Positions 23,092 to 34,365 of a stretch of DNA of 60,000 nt are shown one piece after another (the first letter of the stretch is position 1; every line of letters begins with the position of its first letter). The stretch spans positions 15,068,001 through 15,128,000 of the forward strand of contig CM060734.1 of assembly GCA_030704615.1 (NCBI GenBank). The letters run 5' to 3'. The stretch comes from Takakia lepidozioides (taxonomy: Eukaryota; Streptophyta; Takakiopsida; Takakiales; Takakiaceae). The notes beneath the pieces were generated by a model. It saw only the letters and a program-made list of their open reading frames with translations. It was not told the origin of the DNA and did not search any database. A program made the translations under genes and the position numbers.

Positions 23092-23716
23092 AAACATGTT
23101 TTTGAGCAACTCAAAACATGTTTTGCCGTTTTGAGCTATTCCTTCAAGGACTCATAACGTATTTTTGAGCGTTTTGAGCAAGTCCCATTATTTTGAGCGA
23201 CTCGAAACGTGTTTTGAGCAATTATATATATATATACACTTAACACTTTTTTTCCAGTCCCGTGATGACTCAAAACGTGTTTTGAGTGAGTCCCACTAGG
23301 ACTCAAAACATAGTTTTGAGCGACTCAAAACGTATTTTTGAGAAAGTCCCATTGGGACTCAAAACGTGTTTAGAGCGAATCCTGCGAGGGCTCAAAACAT
23401 ATTTTTGAGCGACTCAAAATGTGTTTTTAGCAACTATATATATACACACTTAACACACTTTTTTCAGTTCCGCAAGGACTCAAAAGCGGGACTCAAAACA
23501 TATTTTTGAGCGACTCAAAACGTGTTTTGAGCTAGTCCTGCAAGGACTCAAAACGTGTTTTGAGCTAGTCCTGCAAGGACTCAAAACGTATTTTGGAGCA
23601 AGTCCCGCCGGGACTCAAAACATATTTTTGAGCAACTCAAAACGTGTTTTGAGCAAGTCCTGAGAGGACTCAAAACGTATTTTTGAGCGACTATATATAT
23701 ATATATATATATATAT
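23092..23716. repeat. Array of interlocked palindromes (CTCAAAACGTGTTTTGAG and AGTCC..GGACT)
   Basis: At least ten units of about 34 bases alternate two dyads: CTCAAAACGTGTTTTGAG (or the ..CATATTTTTGAG variant) and AGTCCTGCAAGGACT. A larger unit of about 213 bases is also seen: (TA)n-CACACTTAACAC-TTTTT-CAGT occurs at 23222 and about 23435, and a (TA)n run closes the array at 23692-23716. There is no coding sequence. It directly abuts the 3' end of LINE-2. Confidence 0.9.
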
Positions 23717-23810
23717 ATCTAACTATTTTATTACTTACCACTTGTTTTTGTACGTCATCTTCTCCATTTTCACTGTTTTGGCTATGCAATAGTGGAATAA
23801 AATGCTCTCA

Positions 23811-24046
23811 ATTTATTTATTTATTTTAAGGGAAACACCAGGGAGCGACAGCTCACAAATGAGGCCCCTTGATAGTGAGAGGAGAAAATAACCTCTTTCA
23901 CAGTAACATTGCTGTTCGAAGCATAGAAATGGTAAACCGCCCAGGGAAGGGGTAGAAGAGTATACCACACCCATCAAGTAGCAGGATTTGACCCCAGAAT
24001 CATCCGGGTCGCACTTAGTGCACTAACCAACTGAGCTACCGACAGT
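23811..24046 (-). mobile_element. tRNA-derived SINE
   Basis: On the minus strand a tRNA-like head reads GTCGGTAGCTCAGTTGGTTA (A box TAGCTCAGTTGG), and about 45 bases later GGGGTCAAATCCTGC (B box). A body of about 150 unrelated bases follows, ending in a short repeat tail (AAATAAATAAATAAATT at 23811-23829). The head resembles an elongator tRNA but has no proper acceptor stem or 3' end, so it is a SINE. Confidence 0.8.
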
Positions 24047-25078
24047 TGGTTCAATTTCATGTTTGAATTGAGCCATCATAAAATACTAGGGCTTCGCGTT
24101 GCTCCACACTACTAGCGACGACTTTGAGAAAAACGTCTAGAAAATACGGCACATTAATTTGTTGATGGAATATATTCAAGTTTTATTTGCGCCAGGTGTA
24201 TTGCATTTGGGATGGATTCATCCAGCAATGTTGGATTATGAAATTTGAGCTCGCAGGTGTGAAAGTGGAGGATAATGTACAAATAATCCTGGGCTCAAAT
24301 CTCGCTATTATCTGCCAATGTGCTCTGATTAAGTACGAGCGGGCCCTTACAAGGAAAACAAAAGGATGAAAACATGGGTGGATGGATGAACAAAGCACGG
24401 TGGTGGTGGATGTAGGAAGCAGGAAGGTGCGAGAGCTGCTGATCTTTGGACCCTGTAAGACTCTCCTCTCTTTTCTCTCTCTCACAGAATATAAATCGCA
24501 GAGAAATGGAGAGATATGGCCTCCAGCGCGAGTTTTGATTGGCAAAAAAAATGTGTGGCAGGCAATGCAGGATCAGCATTGGTGTCTGATATAAGGGGGG
24601 GGCTTAGAAGGGGGTGGGTTCCTCCTCACCTTGGGAGAAGAGGGAGGCTTCAAAGGAGGCCGCAATGAGGTGGAAGGAGGAGGAAAGGAAGAGGGAGGAA
24701 GACAAGAAGAGGGAAGAGGGAAATAATGGGGCACGGGAAAGGGAGGGGGAAGATGAGAGGGTGACACTGGCTTTGGAGGGCCCCTTGCGAAGTCAGTCGC
24801 CTAAACGGTCAATGAAGAAGACCCTGGACTTTGGGGCGCCGCCTGTGAGCCTGTTGGGTGCATGGGACAGGCTTCCACCCTTATTCCGAGAGGGCCTTAT
24901 GGGGGGTGCACCACAAGCGGGGACCGAGGGCAACATTGAGGTCATGGACGCAAAGATGAGCCTCTTTCCTTCACCTTTTTTTCTTTCATTTGTCTTTCAT
25001 TTTGTTTCTGGTTTGTTTCCAATTTTGTGGATTTTGTGTTCAGGAGCTTGGCGCATTCGTGGCTAAGCTTGTGGCAGG
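24047..25078. other. Intergenic with purine-rich block, no gene recognised
   Basis: 24610-24790 is strongly purine-rich (GGAGGAGGAAAGGAAGAG-type words), producing an artificial Glu/Lys/Arg-rich open frame of 150 codons at 24614-25066. I see no domain in it. 24180-24590 also lacks recognisable features. Confidence 0.4.
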
Positions 25079-25440
25079 TAGATATTTATATTTGTATTTT
25101 GTGTGTTGGGACTTCATTTGGTCTCACATGCCAAGTGAGGTGTCAAACCTCACTTGGGACATGGGGATGGGTTCTCCCCTTGTGAGTGTTGAGGATGGCT
25201 CATCTTCTTGTAGTTGAGCCTCCATGAGCCTCTCCCACCTCCATAGCTCTAGGTATTGAGAGGGAGTGTGGTGAGGGCTTTGTAGGGTGGATTCCTTGAG
25301 CAAAGGTGCCCTTCGCTTGACTTAGTTTATGTGATTGAGTGGATTCATGAGTGAAGTGTTTCCATTGTGTGTTCACTTCCAGAATCATTAACTAGAAGTA
25401 GGTAATTCTAGTTAACAATGACTAAAACCATGACAGCTGT
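25079..25440. repeat. LTR-family fragment with an inverted end
   Basis: 25079-25385 matches, in plus orientation, bases of about 70-395 of the LTR-like repeat whose best copy lies at 40255-38900 (minus); shared words are GGGACTTCATTTGGTCTCAC and AGCTCTAGGTATTGAGAGGG. The last 50 bases (25389-25440, ending GACTAAAACCATGACA) match the first bases of that repeat but in reverse complement. The fragment is therefore rearranged. Confidence 0.7.
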
Positions 25441-25893
25441 CGTGCACCTAAGCATCGTGCCACAACATACATCGCTGTCCACCATGCATTCTAAGCACAC
25501 AATCCTAGAAAGCTATGCCACAATCACCCCCCTAGCTGGTGATTAGGTCCCTCTAACACCGGATAGCTCACAAGTATCCATCTCAATAAAATCATCGTTT
25601 GGTCTTCAATCGCACATGTCCCAGTATCTAAAGTCAATAGATCAAGAGGTCGGGTGCAAAAGTAGCCCCATCGTTACTCGCCTTCCTGCAATCCATGATC
25701 TTCAATTAAGTATCTATGGCGTTGAGCTCCCATCAGCTAGACCTTGGATCACTTGTCAATTCCACCATTGTCATGCCCACTACCTATGTCCAAGGCATCG
25801 TAGACACAACCATTCTCCACTAGGAACCTCCTCAAGTGGCGGTGTCAAGCATCCCATATGCCACCCCCTTAAGCATTTGTCATACACCAACAT

Positions 25894-27380
25894 TGTCATG
25901 CACCTCACTTCGGTAAGCTCCCCTTCAAATCATAGTTACTCGCTTTGATGTGCGCGCCTGACTCCCAACCTGGCCGCCCGGGCCAACTTGGAGCTTCGGC
26001 TGCTCACCGGGACATAACGGTCCCCCTTCGCTTCCCGCTAAACCCTCCACCTATTTGGGACTAGGAGAATTCCCTTTGGTAGATGGCAGTCCGGAACAGC
26101 TCCCCACTCTTTGGTCGCTTTCCGGCTCGCTCGCTTACTCACTAGTTTTTGGTCACCAACGGGCTTGCACCGTTCTCGGGGTCACTACTCCCCTTATATA
26201 TACTTCTGTAGCTGTCCGCGGGGGTTTCACAACCAGCCATGCCATTTTATGGCGAACCACCACGAAAACCCTCGACTCCCGGTGATGAGTCGCGGTGAGT
26301 CTTGGCCCGCTCACCACGGCCCCTATGGACCGTGATGAGTCCCAAGACTCCCCACGACTCCCACCACGAGGTCTCCGCCCCCATGGTGAGTCCTATGCCA
26401 CCCCCACTAAGTCCCGCTAAGCTACCACCACCCCTTGTGGAGCCACCCCCACCGCAATCCGGTGTGCAGGGCTCCACCTAGTGAGCGCCTCCGCCTCCTT
26501 GGGTGCCTTGGGCACTCAAGGGTGCTTCAGCCCCCCATACCTATCGCTGCCGCTGCCCCCACCACAGGGGCAACCCCTCATGTGTCCCGACCCCCTTGCA
26601 AAGGGCCGCGACACACACCCCTACCAACAGGGAGTCGATGTCCTCATCGACTTGTTCATTTTGTAGAAACGAACATCCAAGTTGTGGCGTCCCACATCAA
26701 GGAGTTTGTTTCCATACCATGGTGTCCCATGGCAAAGAACCAAACCCCACACTTGACTCTACTCTCCACTAGCTAGTTCGGCCGACTTCCTCCAAGTCCC
26801 GGCCAAGGGTGGAGCCTCTCCAGCTCCTCCCAGTGCACTCTTCTTGGCCTACTTCAAGGCCAAGGAACGATCCTCCCCGAGGATCGAATCGCCTTACTGC
26901 AACAACATTGCTTGCGATCGCTCATGATGCCGCTTTTGGCATCACCTTGAGCAAGGGTTCACCTGGAACCCTCTTTGACTAGGAAGATAACCTTGAACCA
27001 ACCGTGCACCCCAATCACTACAATTGGGTCCGCCTTGGAATGCTGGCCTGAGGTACGGGAACACGCCGAAGCCGCACTATGACTTCGTCCCGAGGCTATA
27101 CGATTATAGTACGTGAACGGAAGCACGTAGCTTCCGCGTTAGCCCGCACTACAAGGCAACCCCCTCGGTAGCGCAGTGCGCCAGGTGCGCACTAGCACGT
27201 GAACTCCCAAAGAAGGCGCAAGTTTCCTTGCCCCTTGGATGGGAGTCATCCGATTTCGGCACTGCGCAAACACACGATTAATCCAATTTACCTCTCCCGC
27301 TTTTGTAAGCTAGCATGCCTTCTACACACTAGCCAACCATACCATGCATCGCCATTCCAAACAAAAATAGGAAGCACAAC
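25894..27380 (-). repeat. Gypsy-1 3' LTR, minus orientation, lacking its first part
   Basis: Reads in reverse complement. Its end (TGTCATGCACCTCACTTCGG on the plus strand at 25894) matches 32053 onward, and its whole length matches the complete LTR at 44715-46304. By eye about eight differences separate 25894-26590 from the 5' LTR at 32053-32770, roughly 1%, so the insertion is recent. The first bases of this LTR (TGCATGCTTAGCC...) are missing here and are found at 29683-29742 instead. A deletion of about 12 bases near 26596 is specific to this copy. Confidence 0.9.
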
Positions 27381-29648
27381 ATGATCGTGTACATCGACGA
27401 CATCTTGGTGTATTCGAAAACAAAGGAGGAGCACCTGGAGCACCTCAAAAGGGTGTTCCAGAAATTGCGAGAAGGGAAGCTGTATGCCAAAGCTTCAAAG
27501 TGCGAATTCGGGGTCACAAAAGTGGAGTTCCTGGGGCATGTGATTACACAGGATGGGATCAAAATGGATGACAGGAAGGTGAGGGCAATTTTGGACTGGG
27601 AGCCTCCGACTTCGGTCCCGGGAGTGCGATCCTTCCTAGGACTCGCCTCCTATTACCGGAAGTATGTGAGAAATTTCGCCAAAATCGCGGGGCCGCTGTC
27701 AGACCTTCTGTGTAAATCTAAAGTCTGGGCATGGAACACCTTTTGTGGCCAAGCTTTTGCTGAATTGAAGCAGCGGATGGCGGAAGCTCCAGTCTTGAAA
27801 ATCCCGGAGTTCGATCGTCTGTTTGAGATACATACAAATGCGTCGGACTTCGCGATTGGTGGTGTGCTGATGCAAGATGCACGTCCAGTGGCTTACGAAA
27901 GTAAGAAACTGAATGAAGTGGAGCGACGGTGGCCGACGCACGAAAAAGAGATGAAGGCGGTGGTGCATTGTCTTGAGCTCTGGCGCCACTATATTGGTTC
28001 CAACCCAGTGAAGGTGTTCACGAACAATGTCACGGTGAAGTATTTTGCCACGCAGCCCAAGTTGTCCCCGAAACAACTTAGGTGGCAAGATACTTTGGCG
28101 GTGTTCGACGTGGATATCCAGTACAAACCGGGACGAGACAACGTGGTGGCCGATGCTTTAAGTAGAAAGCAGCAGCTCTTGTTGGTGTACAAGGGCGAGA
28201 CGGCGCTCCAAAGGAAGATCCGGAAGGCTTGCCGGAAGGATGAGCTGGCAAAGTCCGTGATGCAGGACTTGAGGATGGGGGTTAAATCGCAGTTCCACTT
28301 GCAAAATGGACTGCTCCGGTATAAGCAAAAACGTCTCTACGTACCAAAGGGAGGGATCAGAGATAGCCTCTTGAGAGAATGCCATGATAGCCCGCTTGCG
28401 GGCCACGGCGGAGCCAAGCGCACTGCGGCACTCTTGAAGAAAGAGTATTTCTGGCCCAAACTGAGGGAGGAGGCAGAGGAGTATGTCAAGACATGCATCA
28501 CATGCCAACAAAACCGGAGCGAGTACAAAAAGCAAGCGGGGCTATTACAACCCTTGCCGATTCCAGAGGGGACTTGGGAAAGCGTCTCGATGGATTTCAT
28601 GACTGCTATGCCGCTGTCAAAAGGATTCGATGCAATCATGGTGGTGGTGGATAGGTTCAGTAAAATGGGCCAATTCATCCCCACCAAGGAGACGGCAACG
28701 GCGCAGGAGACAGGGCGACTTTATTTCGCCCACGTCTTAAAGCATCATGGAGTCCCGAAGGATATTGTCTCGGACCGCGATCCAAAGTTTACGAGTAAAT
28801 TTTGGAGGGCACTTTGGAAGAAGATGGGGACGAGGCTGAAAATGAGCACCGCCTTCCGACCTACGACGGACGGCCAAACGGAAAGAGTGAATTCCGTAGT
28901 GAAGCAATTCTTGCGGAATTACGTGTCGGCAGACCAATCAGACTGGATGGAACACTTAGACGCGGCAGAGTTCTGTTATAATAACACAGAACACTCCGCA
29001 ACGGGAGTTTCCCCTTTCGTATTGGTCTATGGAAAAGCACCTCTGGTGCCGACAAGTTGGGCCGCCCAGGACGTTGAGGAATCGGCAGTAGCGGCGGTAC
29101 TGGAAGAACGCGAGAAGCTCGCAAAGTACAATATTGCCAAAGCTAGGAAATGGTATGAAAGGCAGGCGAATCGGAAGCGGAGGGAAGTGAAGTTTGAGGC
29201 AGGCACAGAGGTCTGGTTGAACATCAAGAATTTCCGACTACCTCCGGAAGTGAGTCCAAAGTTCGTACCTCCGTATGCGGGACCTTTTCGCATTCGGAAG
29301 GTTATGAATGAGGATGTGTATGAATTGGAGCTGCCGGCAAACAGTAAGATGCACCCAGTATTCCATGTATCCCTTTTGAAGCCTTACTTCAAAGATGAAG
29401 CGCGTCCGAATCGGCATCAAGTGTTGCGTCCACCACCTATACTGTTGGATCATGAAAATGAACCTGAGTACGAGGTGGAGGCAATACTTAAGTCGAGGAG
29501 GTTCAGGAACCGAGAAACGGAGTATCTCGTCAAATGGAAGGGCTATCATCATGTGGAGGCATCTTGGGTGCGTGCCTCAGAAATGGGAAACGCATCCGAG
29601 GCGGTTGCAGCTTTCGAAGGGCGACCTCAAAAGCGGAAGAAGCGTTGA
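27381..29648 (+). pseudogene. Gypsy-1 pol 3' half (RT end, RNase H, integrase, chromodomain), inverted
   Basis: Open for 755 codons on the strand opposite to the rest of gypsy-1. It begins MIVYIDDILVYS, so the RT catalytic YIDD lies at residues 4-7 and everything before it is missing. RNase H follows (residues about 145-260) with IHTNASDFAIGGVL and KVFTNNVTVKYF, where relatives have TDAS and FTDN: two Asp-to-Asn changes. Integrase has HDSPLAGHGG and CITCQQNR (zinc domain), then SMDFMTAMP, VSDRDPKFTS and TTDGQTERVN (D, D, E intact). The C-terminus has the GPFRIRK segment and a chromodomain (YLVKWKGYHHVEASW), marking a chromovirus. The PPT GTGGGGGAGGAAA lies at 29670-29682. The open frame shows the inversion is young. 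Confidence 0.93.
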
Positions 29649-29682
29649 TGGGGACATCAACCTTGGAGCGTGGGGGAGGAAA

Positions 29683-29742
29683 TGCATGCTTAGCCCGGCT
29701 TAGCTAGCTCAGGAATCCAATTGCAAAAACTTGTATTGTACA
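29683..29742 (+). repeat. First 60 bases of the gypsy-1 LTR, carried inside the inversion
   Basis: Follows the PPT and matches the start of the complete LTR at 44715 (shared TTAGCTAGCTCAGGAATCC and TTGCAAA(A/G)ACTTGT). It ends at 29742 and is joined directly to the opposite-strand RT sequence at 29743. Confidence 0.88.
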
Positions 29743-31999
29743 CTCCTGAAAAAGGCTGTTCATCATCGTGCTAAATGTCGCTGGTGCATTGGTGAGCCCG
29801 AAAGGCATCACCAAGAACTCATATGAACCATACCTTGTCCTGCACGCGGTCTTCTCCTCATCTCCTTCCGCCACCCGAATTTGATGATAGCCGGAGCGCA
29901 AGTCGATCCGGCTGAAATACTTCGCTCCTGCCAACCGATCGAAGAGGTCGTCGATCCTTGGCAAAGGGTACCGGTTTTTTATAGTCACCTTATTCAGAGC
30001 CCTGTAATCGACACACATCCGCAGCGTCCCATCCTTCTTGTCTGCGAATAGCACCGGGGCTCCGTAAGGTGACTTAATCGGCCGGATGTACCCCTTTGAC
30101 ATTAGATCCTTGAGCTGAGTCTTCAGCTCGACCAACTCCCTGTGGCTCAACCGGTAGGGTGCCTTGGCAGGCGGTTCCGTTCCCGGTATCACCTCAATCT
30201 TGTGGTCAACTCCTCTTCGCGGTGGCAAGCCGCTTGGTAAATCCTCCGGCATCACATCCTGGTATTTCTCCAAAATCCCCTTGATCCAATCTGGGCTCGG
30301 CTCCCCATCGCCTTCTCCCTTCACTTCTCTAATGTAAAGCAAAAACTGGGGTTCGTGTGCCTCATCCACGGCCCACTCCCTTGCTGACAGAAGGTTTATT
30401 CGCCCTCCCACAGATTTGGGCGTTTCCGACACTCGTAAGACCTCGCCACCATTCCCACATGGCAGCGTGACTACTCTCTTGCGGCCATCTATGACCGCTC
30501 CGGATTTGCTCAAAAAGGTCATCCCCAAAATGAGATCTACTCCATCGATCTCGTAGATGGTGAAGTTCTCACGTCCCTCCCAACTCCCCAGTTGAAGAGG
30601 AACATCAAACGCCAACCTTGTCGCCAACTGTGGTTCTCCTTTGGCAGAACGCACCTCAATAGAGGCCCCCACGTCACTTGTCGGGAGTCCCAGCTTTTGT
30701 GCCGTTGCCGGTGTCATGAAGGAGTGCGACGCTCCTGTGTCCACCAACAATGACACATTAGTTCCGGATATTATCCCATCCACGAACAATAACTGACTCC
30801 CTTTTCGTAAGGCGCCAGTTTCCTGATACAACTCACAAGAAAATTTGCCTACCTTGCAAGTCCTGGCGACCACCGCTTCCACCAAGCGACTGATGGTATC
30901 TTCCGCCCGAGTCATGTTCAATTGCCGGGGCTTCGTGCACTTCTTGGCCATGTGCCCGGGCTCCCCGCAATTGAAACACACTCCATCAAAGATCGCCTTA
31001 TGTCTGCCATAAGCCGCTCCACCCGCTTTTCCTTTCGAAGCACCGGGTGCCGCCTTGACGTGTGAAGGCCCTCCCTTCGATTTCCACGTGCCATTGTCGC
31101 CGCGTGGCCTATCCCACTTCTTTTCTGGTCGGAAGGAGTCACCTTCCCGCTGGGTCTTCTTGTGGTTCAGCTCCGTACGGCCTTGTCTCTCACCCCTAGG
31201 GACATCCGAGAAACATTCAGCCCTCTCAATTGCCTCGTTCAAAGTCTTGGGTGGCTTCTCCTCCAACTTCCGCCTGGCCCATGGGGCCAGTCCCGCCACA
31301 AAGTTGAAGACCATTTCTGGTTCTGCCATGTCCGCGACTTCGAGCAACAGCACATTGAAAGCCTGGACATACCCTCGAATGTCATCTATTTGCTTCAAAT
31401 TCCTCATCTTGTCCCAGGCAAGCCAGGACGCGTTGAGGGGTCACAAACTGTCTCTTCATCAATTCCTTGAACCCACTCCAGTTCAAGGTTTCCGGGCTTG
31501 GGCCTCGGTCGTGAAGGCGTTTCTGCCACCATTGTTGAGCATAGCCCCTCAAATAGGTGGGAGCCATTTTCACCCGATCCTCGTCACTCAACTTGGCCGC
31601 CCGGAAGTACTGCTCTAGCTCCAAGAGCCAGGTGTTGAGTGCCTTCCGATTTCGGACGCCCTCGAAGGTGTCGGGTTCCTTAGGCTTCACCTTAAACTTT
31701 GCCTTAGTGGAAGTGGCATTAGCCGCCTTCAACACGTCTTTCAACGTTCCGCCAAACTGCGCCAACAACCCTTCCCAAAAGGCTGCCGGCATGGGAGGCA
31801 TCTGTTGGTCGGTCGGAGCTCTCACGGATTCCTCGGGCTCCGACTCCTCGGATTCCTCCCGCTCTTGAGCGGCCTCGCTTTCAGAAACCTGCGTCGCTTC
31901 CTCAAACGGCCGCTTCGGTGACACGTCGCCCCCATCGGGCTCACCGGGATCATCATCTTTTGGGCCGTTCCGCTTTCGCTTCGGCTTGCCCGACCCCAT
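29743..31999 (-). pseudogene. Gypsy-1 gag-protease-RT (5' half)
   Basis: Minus strand. Gag starts at the ATG at 31999 (MGSGKPKRKRNG), 40 bases after the primer-binding site. The Gag core has LNTWLLELEQYFRAAKL and YLRGYAQQWWQ. A frameshift near 31395-31405 moves the frame; the second frame has [19 protein letters not shown], a zinc knuckle [15 protein letters not shown], protease [12 protein letters not shown] and RT fingers and palm ([56 protein letters not shown]). RT stops at NSLFQE (29743), five or so residues before the YIDD box, which is at 27381 on the other strand. After the junction the frame runs into LTR sequence and stops. Confidence 0.93.
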
Positions 32000-32038
32000 G
32001 ATGAGGCCAATCCAGGACGATCGTGTACTGAACTCTAA

Positions 32039-32050
32039 GCTCTGATACCA
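32039..32050 (-). promoter_or_regulatory. Primer-binding site for initiator Met tRNA
   Basis: TGGTATCAGAGC read on the minus strand, two bases inside the 5' LTR end. This is the standard plant iMet-tRNA primer site for LTR retrotransposons and fixes the orientation of gypsy-1 as minus. Confidence 0.95.
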
Positions 32051-32052
32051 AG

Positions 32053-32782
32053 TGTCACGCACCTCACTTCGGTAAGCTCCCCTTCAAGTCATAGTTACTC
32101 GCTTTGATGTGCGCGCCTGACTCCCAACCTGGCCGCCCGGGCCAACTTGGAGCTTCGGCTGCTCACCGGGACATAACGGTCCCCCTTCGCTTCCCGCTAA
32201 ACCCTCCACCTATTTGGAACTAGGAGAATTCCCTTTGGTAGATGGCAGTCCGGAACAACTCCCCACTCTTTGGTCGCTTTCCGGCTCGCTCGCTTACTCA
32301 CTAGTTTTTGGTCACCAACGGGCTTGCACCGTTCTCGGGGTCACTACTCCCCTTATATATACTTCTGTAGCTGTCCGCGGGGGTTTCACAACCAGCCATG
32401 CCATTTTATGGCGAACCACCAAGAAAACCCTCGACTCCCGGTGATGAGTCGCGGTGAGTCTTGGCCCGCTCACCACGGCCCCTATGGACCGTGATGAGTC
32501 CCAAGACTCCCCACGACTCCCACCACGAGGTCTCCGCCCCCATGGTGAGTCCTATGCCACCCCCACTAAGTCCCGCTAAGCTACCACCACCCCTTGTGGA
32601 GCCACCCCCACCGCAACCCGGTGTGCGGGGCTCCACCTAGTGAGCGCCTCCGCCTTCTTGGGTGCCTTGGGCACTCAAGGGTGCTTCAGCCCCCCATACC
32701 TATCGCTGCCGCTGCCCCCACCACAGGGGCAACCCCTCATGTGTCCCGACCCCCTTGCCCTCAAGGCAAAGGGCCACGACAA
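32053..32782 (-). repeat. Gypsy-1 5' LTR, truncated
   Basis: Contains the last 730 or so bases of the LTR, nearly identical to 25894-26600. It breaks off at about 32782, where gypsy-2 sequence begins, so the outer half of the LTR and the left target duplication are lost. Confidence 0.9.
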
Positions 32783-34335
32783 ACATGGTTGCGGCACCAC
32801 CAGCATGCCCACATAGCATGCAACGCAACCCTGCAGGTACCACTGCAAGGTTGGGATCTATCCTCACATCCACATGTGGAAGGTGACATGGCGCACAATT
32901 GCGCACATGGTCCTTCCATACCATGCCATCTCGACCCTCCAGAATCAATACTCCTGAAGGCAACACCTCCCGGACCCTTAGAATCGCATGCCCTGCTGTG
33001 ACATCCAAAGTCGTAGGCGCTGTCTGCTGATGATACACATAGTCCCCAGGGTGGAAACGCCGAACACCTGACCGATATCCCCCTCCGCGTATAGTGATGT
33101 ACCTCAATGTGTCTCGGTGTCGGGCAATAGCAAGGTTCTCAAAAGCCATAGGCATGACTTTCTTGAATAACTCTGCCCGCTGGGCACATGCTTGTGTCCA
33201 CACATCCGGATCATCAAGGTTGAGAATTACTGCAGTCTCCCTACGAATAGATGTAGACAAATCTGGCTCTCGGCCAAAGAGAAGGAAATAAGGCGAGAAC
33301 GAGGCAAGTGATGCTTGTTTGCTAAACCTGTAGCCCATGGCCAACCAAGGTAGCTGAAGGTCCCAATCTCCTAAGTGTCCCTTCTGCAAACCATACTTGC
33401 GCAAACCTCGCTTGACTGTTTATACAACCCTCTCTGCCAGGCCATCAGCCTCGGGATGATCCCGAGAAGTAGTGCGGTGATCTATCAAGGTTTGCTCATA
33501 CAAAGCCTGAAACTCCCCCAAGAACTCTCTCCTCTGGTCCGTGAGTACCTCGGCTGGAGCACCAAATTGGCTAAGCACTCGATCTAAGAATGCATACGCA
33601 GCCCCCTTACTTGTCTTATCAGGCAATGCCACCAGTTCAATCCACTTGGAGAAATGTTCCACCATCACCAGCACATACTTGTTATGGCGAATCGTTAGTG
33701 GCAATGGGCCTGCGAAGTCAAGACTCCAATGATAGCCCAAACCCATAATGGGTAAAGGATGCAATTTGTGAAGTAGGTGCATTGAAAGAAGCTCTCACTC
33801 TATCACACACCATGCACCTTGCCACTAACTGTTGCACATCCGTGTGCATACCCCGCCACCAATATTGTCCTTGCAGCAAACTATGAGTGCGCCGCACCCC
33901 AAAATATCCCAACTCCTCATGGGCATGGCGTACCAATCGCGCTCGTTGTGTTGGATGAGGCACAATCCTCACTCGTCCATCCTCCCATACTTGGAGTAGG
34001 TAAGCCCCCTCCCACTTGAACCTCTTGGCTCGTTGTAGGATCCGATCTCTCTCCTTAGCAGTCACACTGGCTGCTGTCTCTCTAGTACGAAGGTAGGCCA
34101 ACACTGCTGCATCTTCATGCACATCCTTAGCACCACCAAGCTCCTCACTGATCTCCGGATCGTCATGCACACCATCTACATGACCGATGCTATGGGATGG
34201 ACCAACTTGAGCTCTTATTGCTAGGATGCACAAAAAGGCAGATGCATGCCATCTTGGCACCATCTCCTCATCCGTCTCACTATGCCACCGAGCTCCAGTA
34301 TCATCATGCTCGCTCATGCATGGATTACGACTCAA
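32783..34335 (-). pseudogene. Gypsy-2 integrase, interrupted
   Basis: Minus strand. The zinc domain has HAHEELGYFGVRRTH and MVCDRVRA. The catalytic core lies in a shifted frame after about 33750: SLDFAGPLPL, LTDQRREFLGE and GLAERVV (D, D, E all present). An in-frame TAA at 33420-33422 replaces a codon after AERVV (relatives have Gln there, so CAA to TAA is likely). The C-terminal part (LPWLAMGYRFSKQASL, PYFLLFGREPD, FHPGDYVYHQ) runs to the truncation at 32783. No 3' LTR is present; the gypsy-1 LTR follows at once. Confidence 0.88.
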
Positions 34336-34365
34336 TCCATCTGCATCCCGATTGACAATATCGGC

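Noticed and set aside
23092-23716. CRISPR-like array
   Set aside because: Units contain no unique spacers of constant length, the context is eukaryotic, and the repeats are continuous palindromes.
23980-24046. Functional tRNA gene on the minus strand
   Set aside because: A and B boxes are present but the acceptor stem does not pair, and the sequence runs into a SINE body with a simple-repeat tail.
24614-25066. 150-codon Glu/Lys-rich frame as a charged nuclear protein
   Set aside because: It lies on a purine-rich low-complexity stretch and its second half has a different character; no domain or splice signals.
27381-32062. Two separate gypsy elements facing each other
   Set aside because: The halves are complementary with no overlap, meet within the same RT motif, and share LTR pieces that fit one inverted element.
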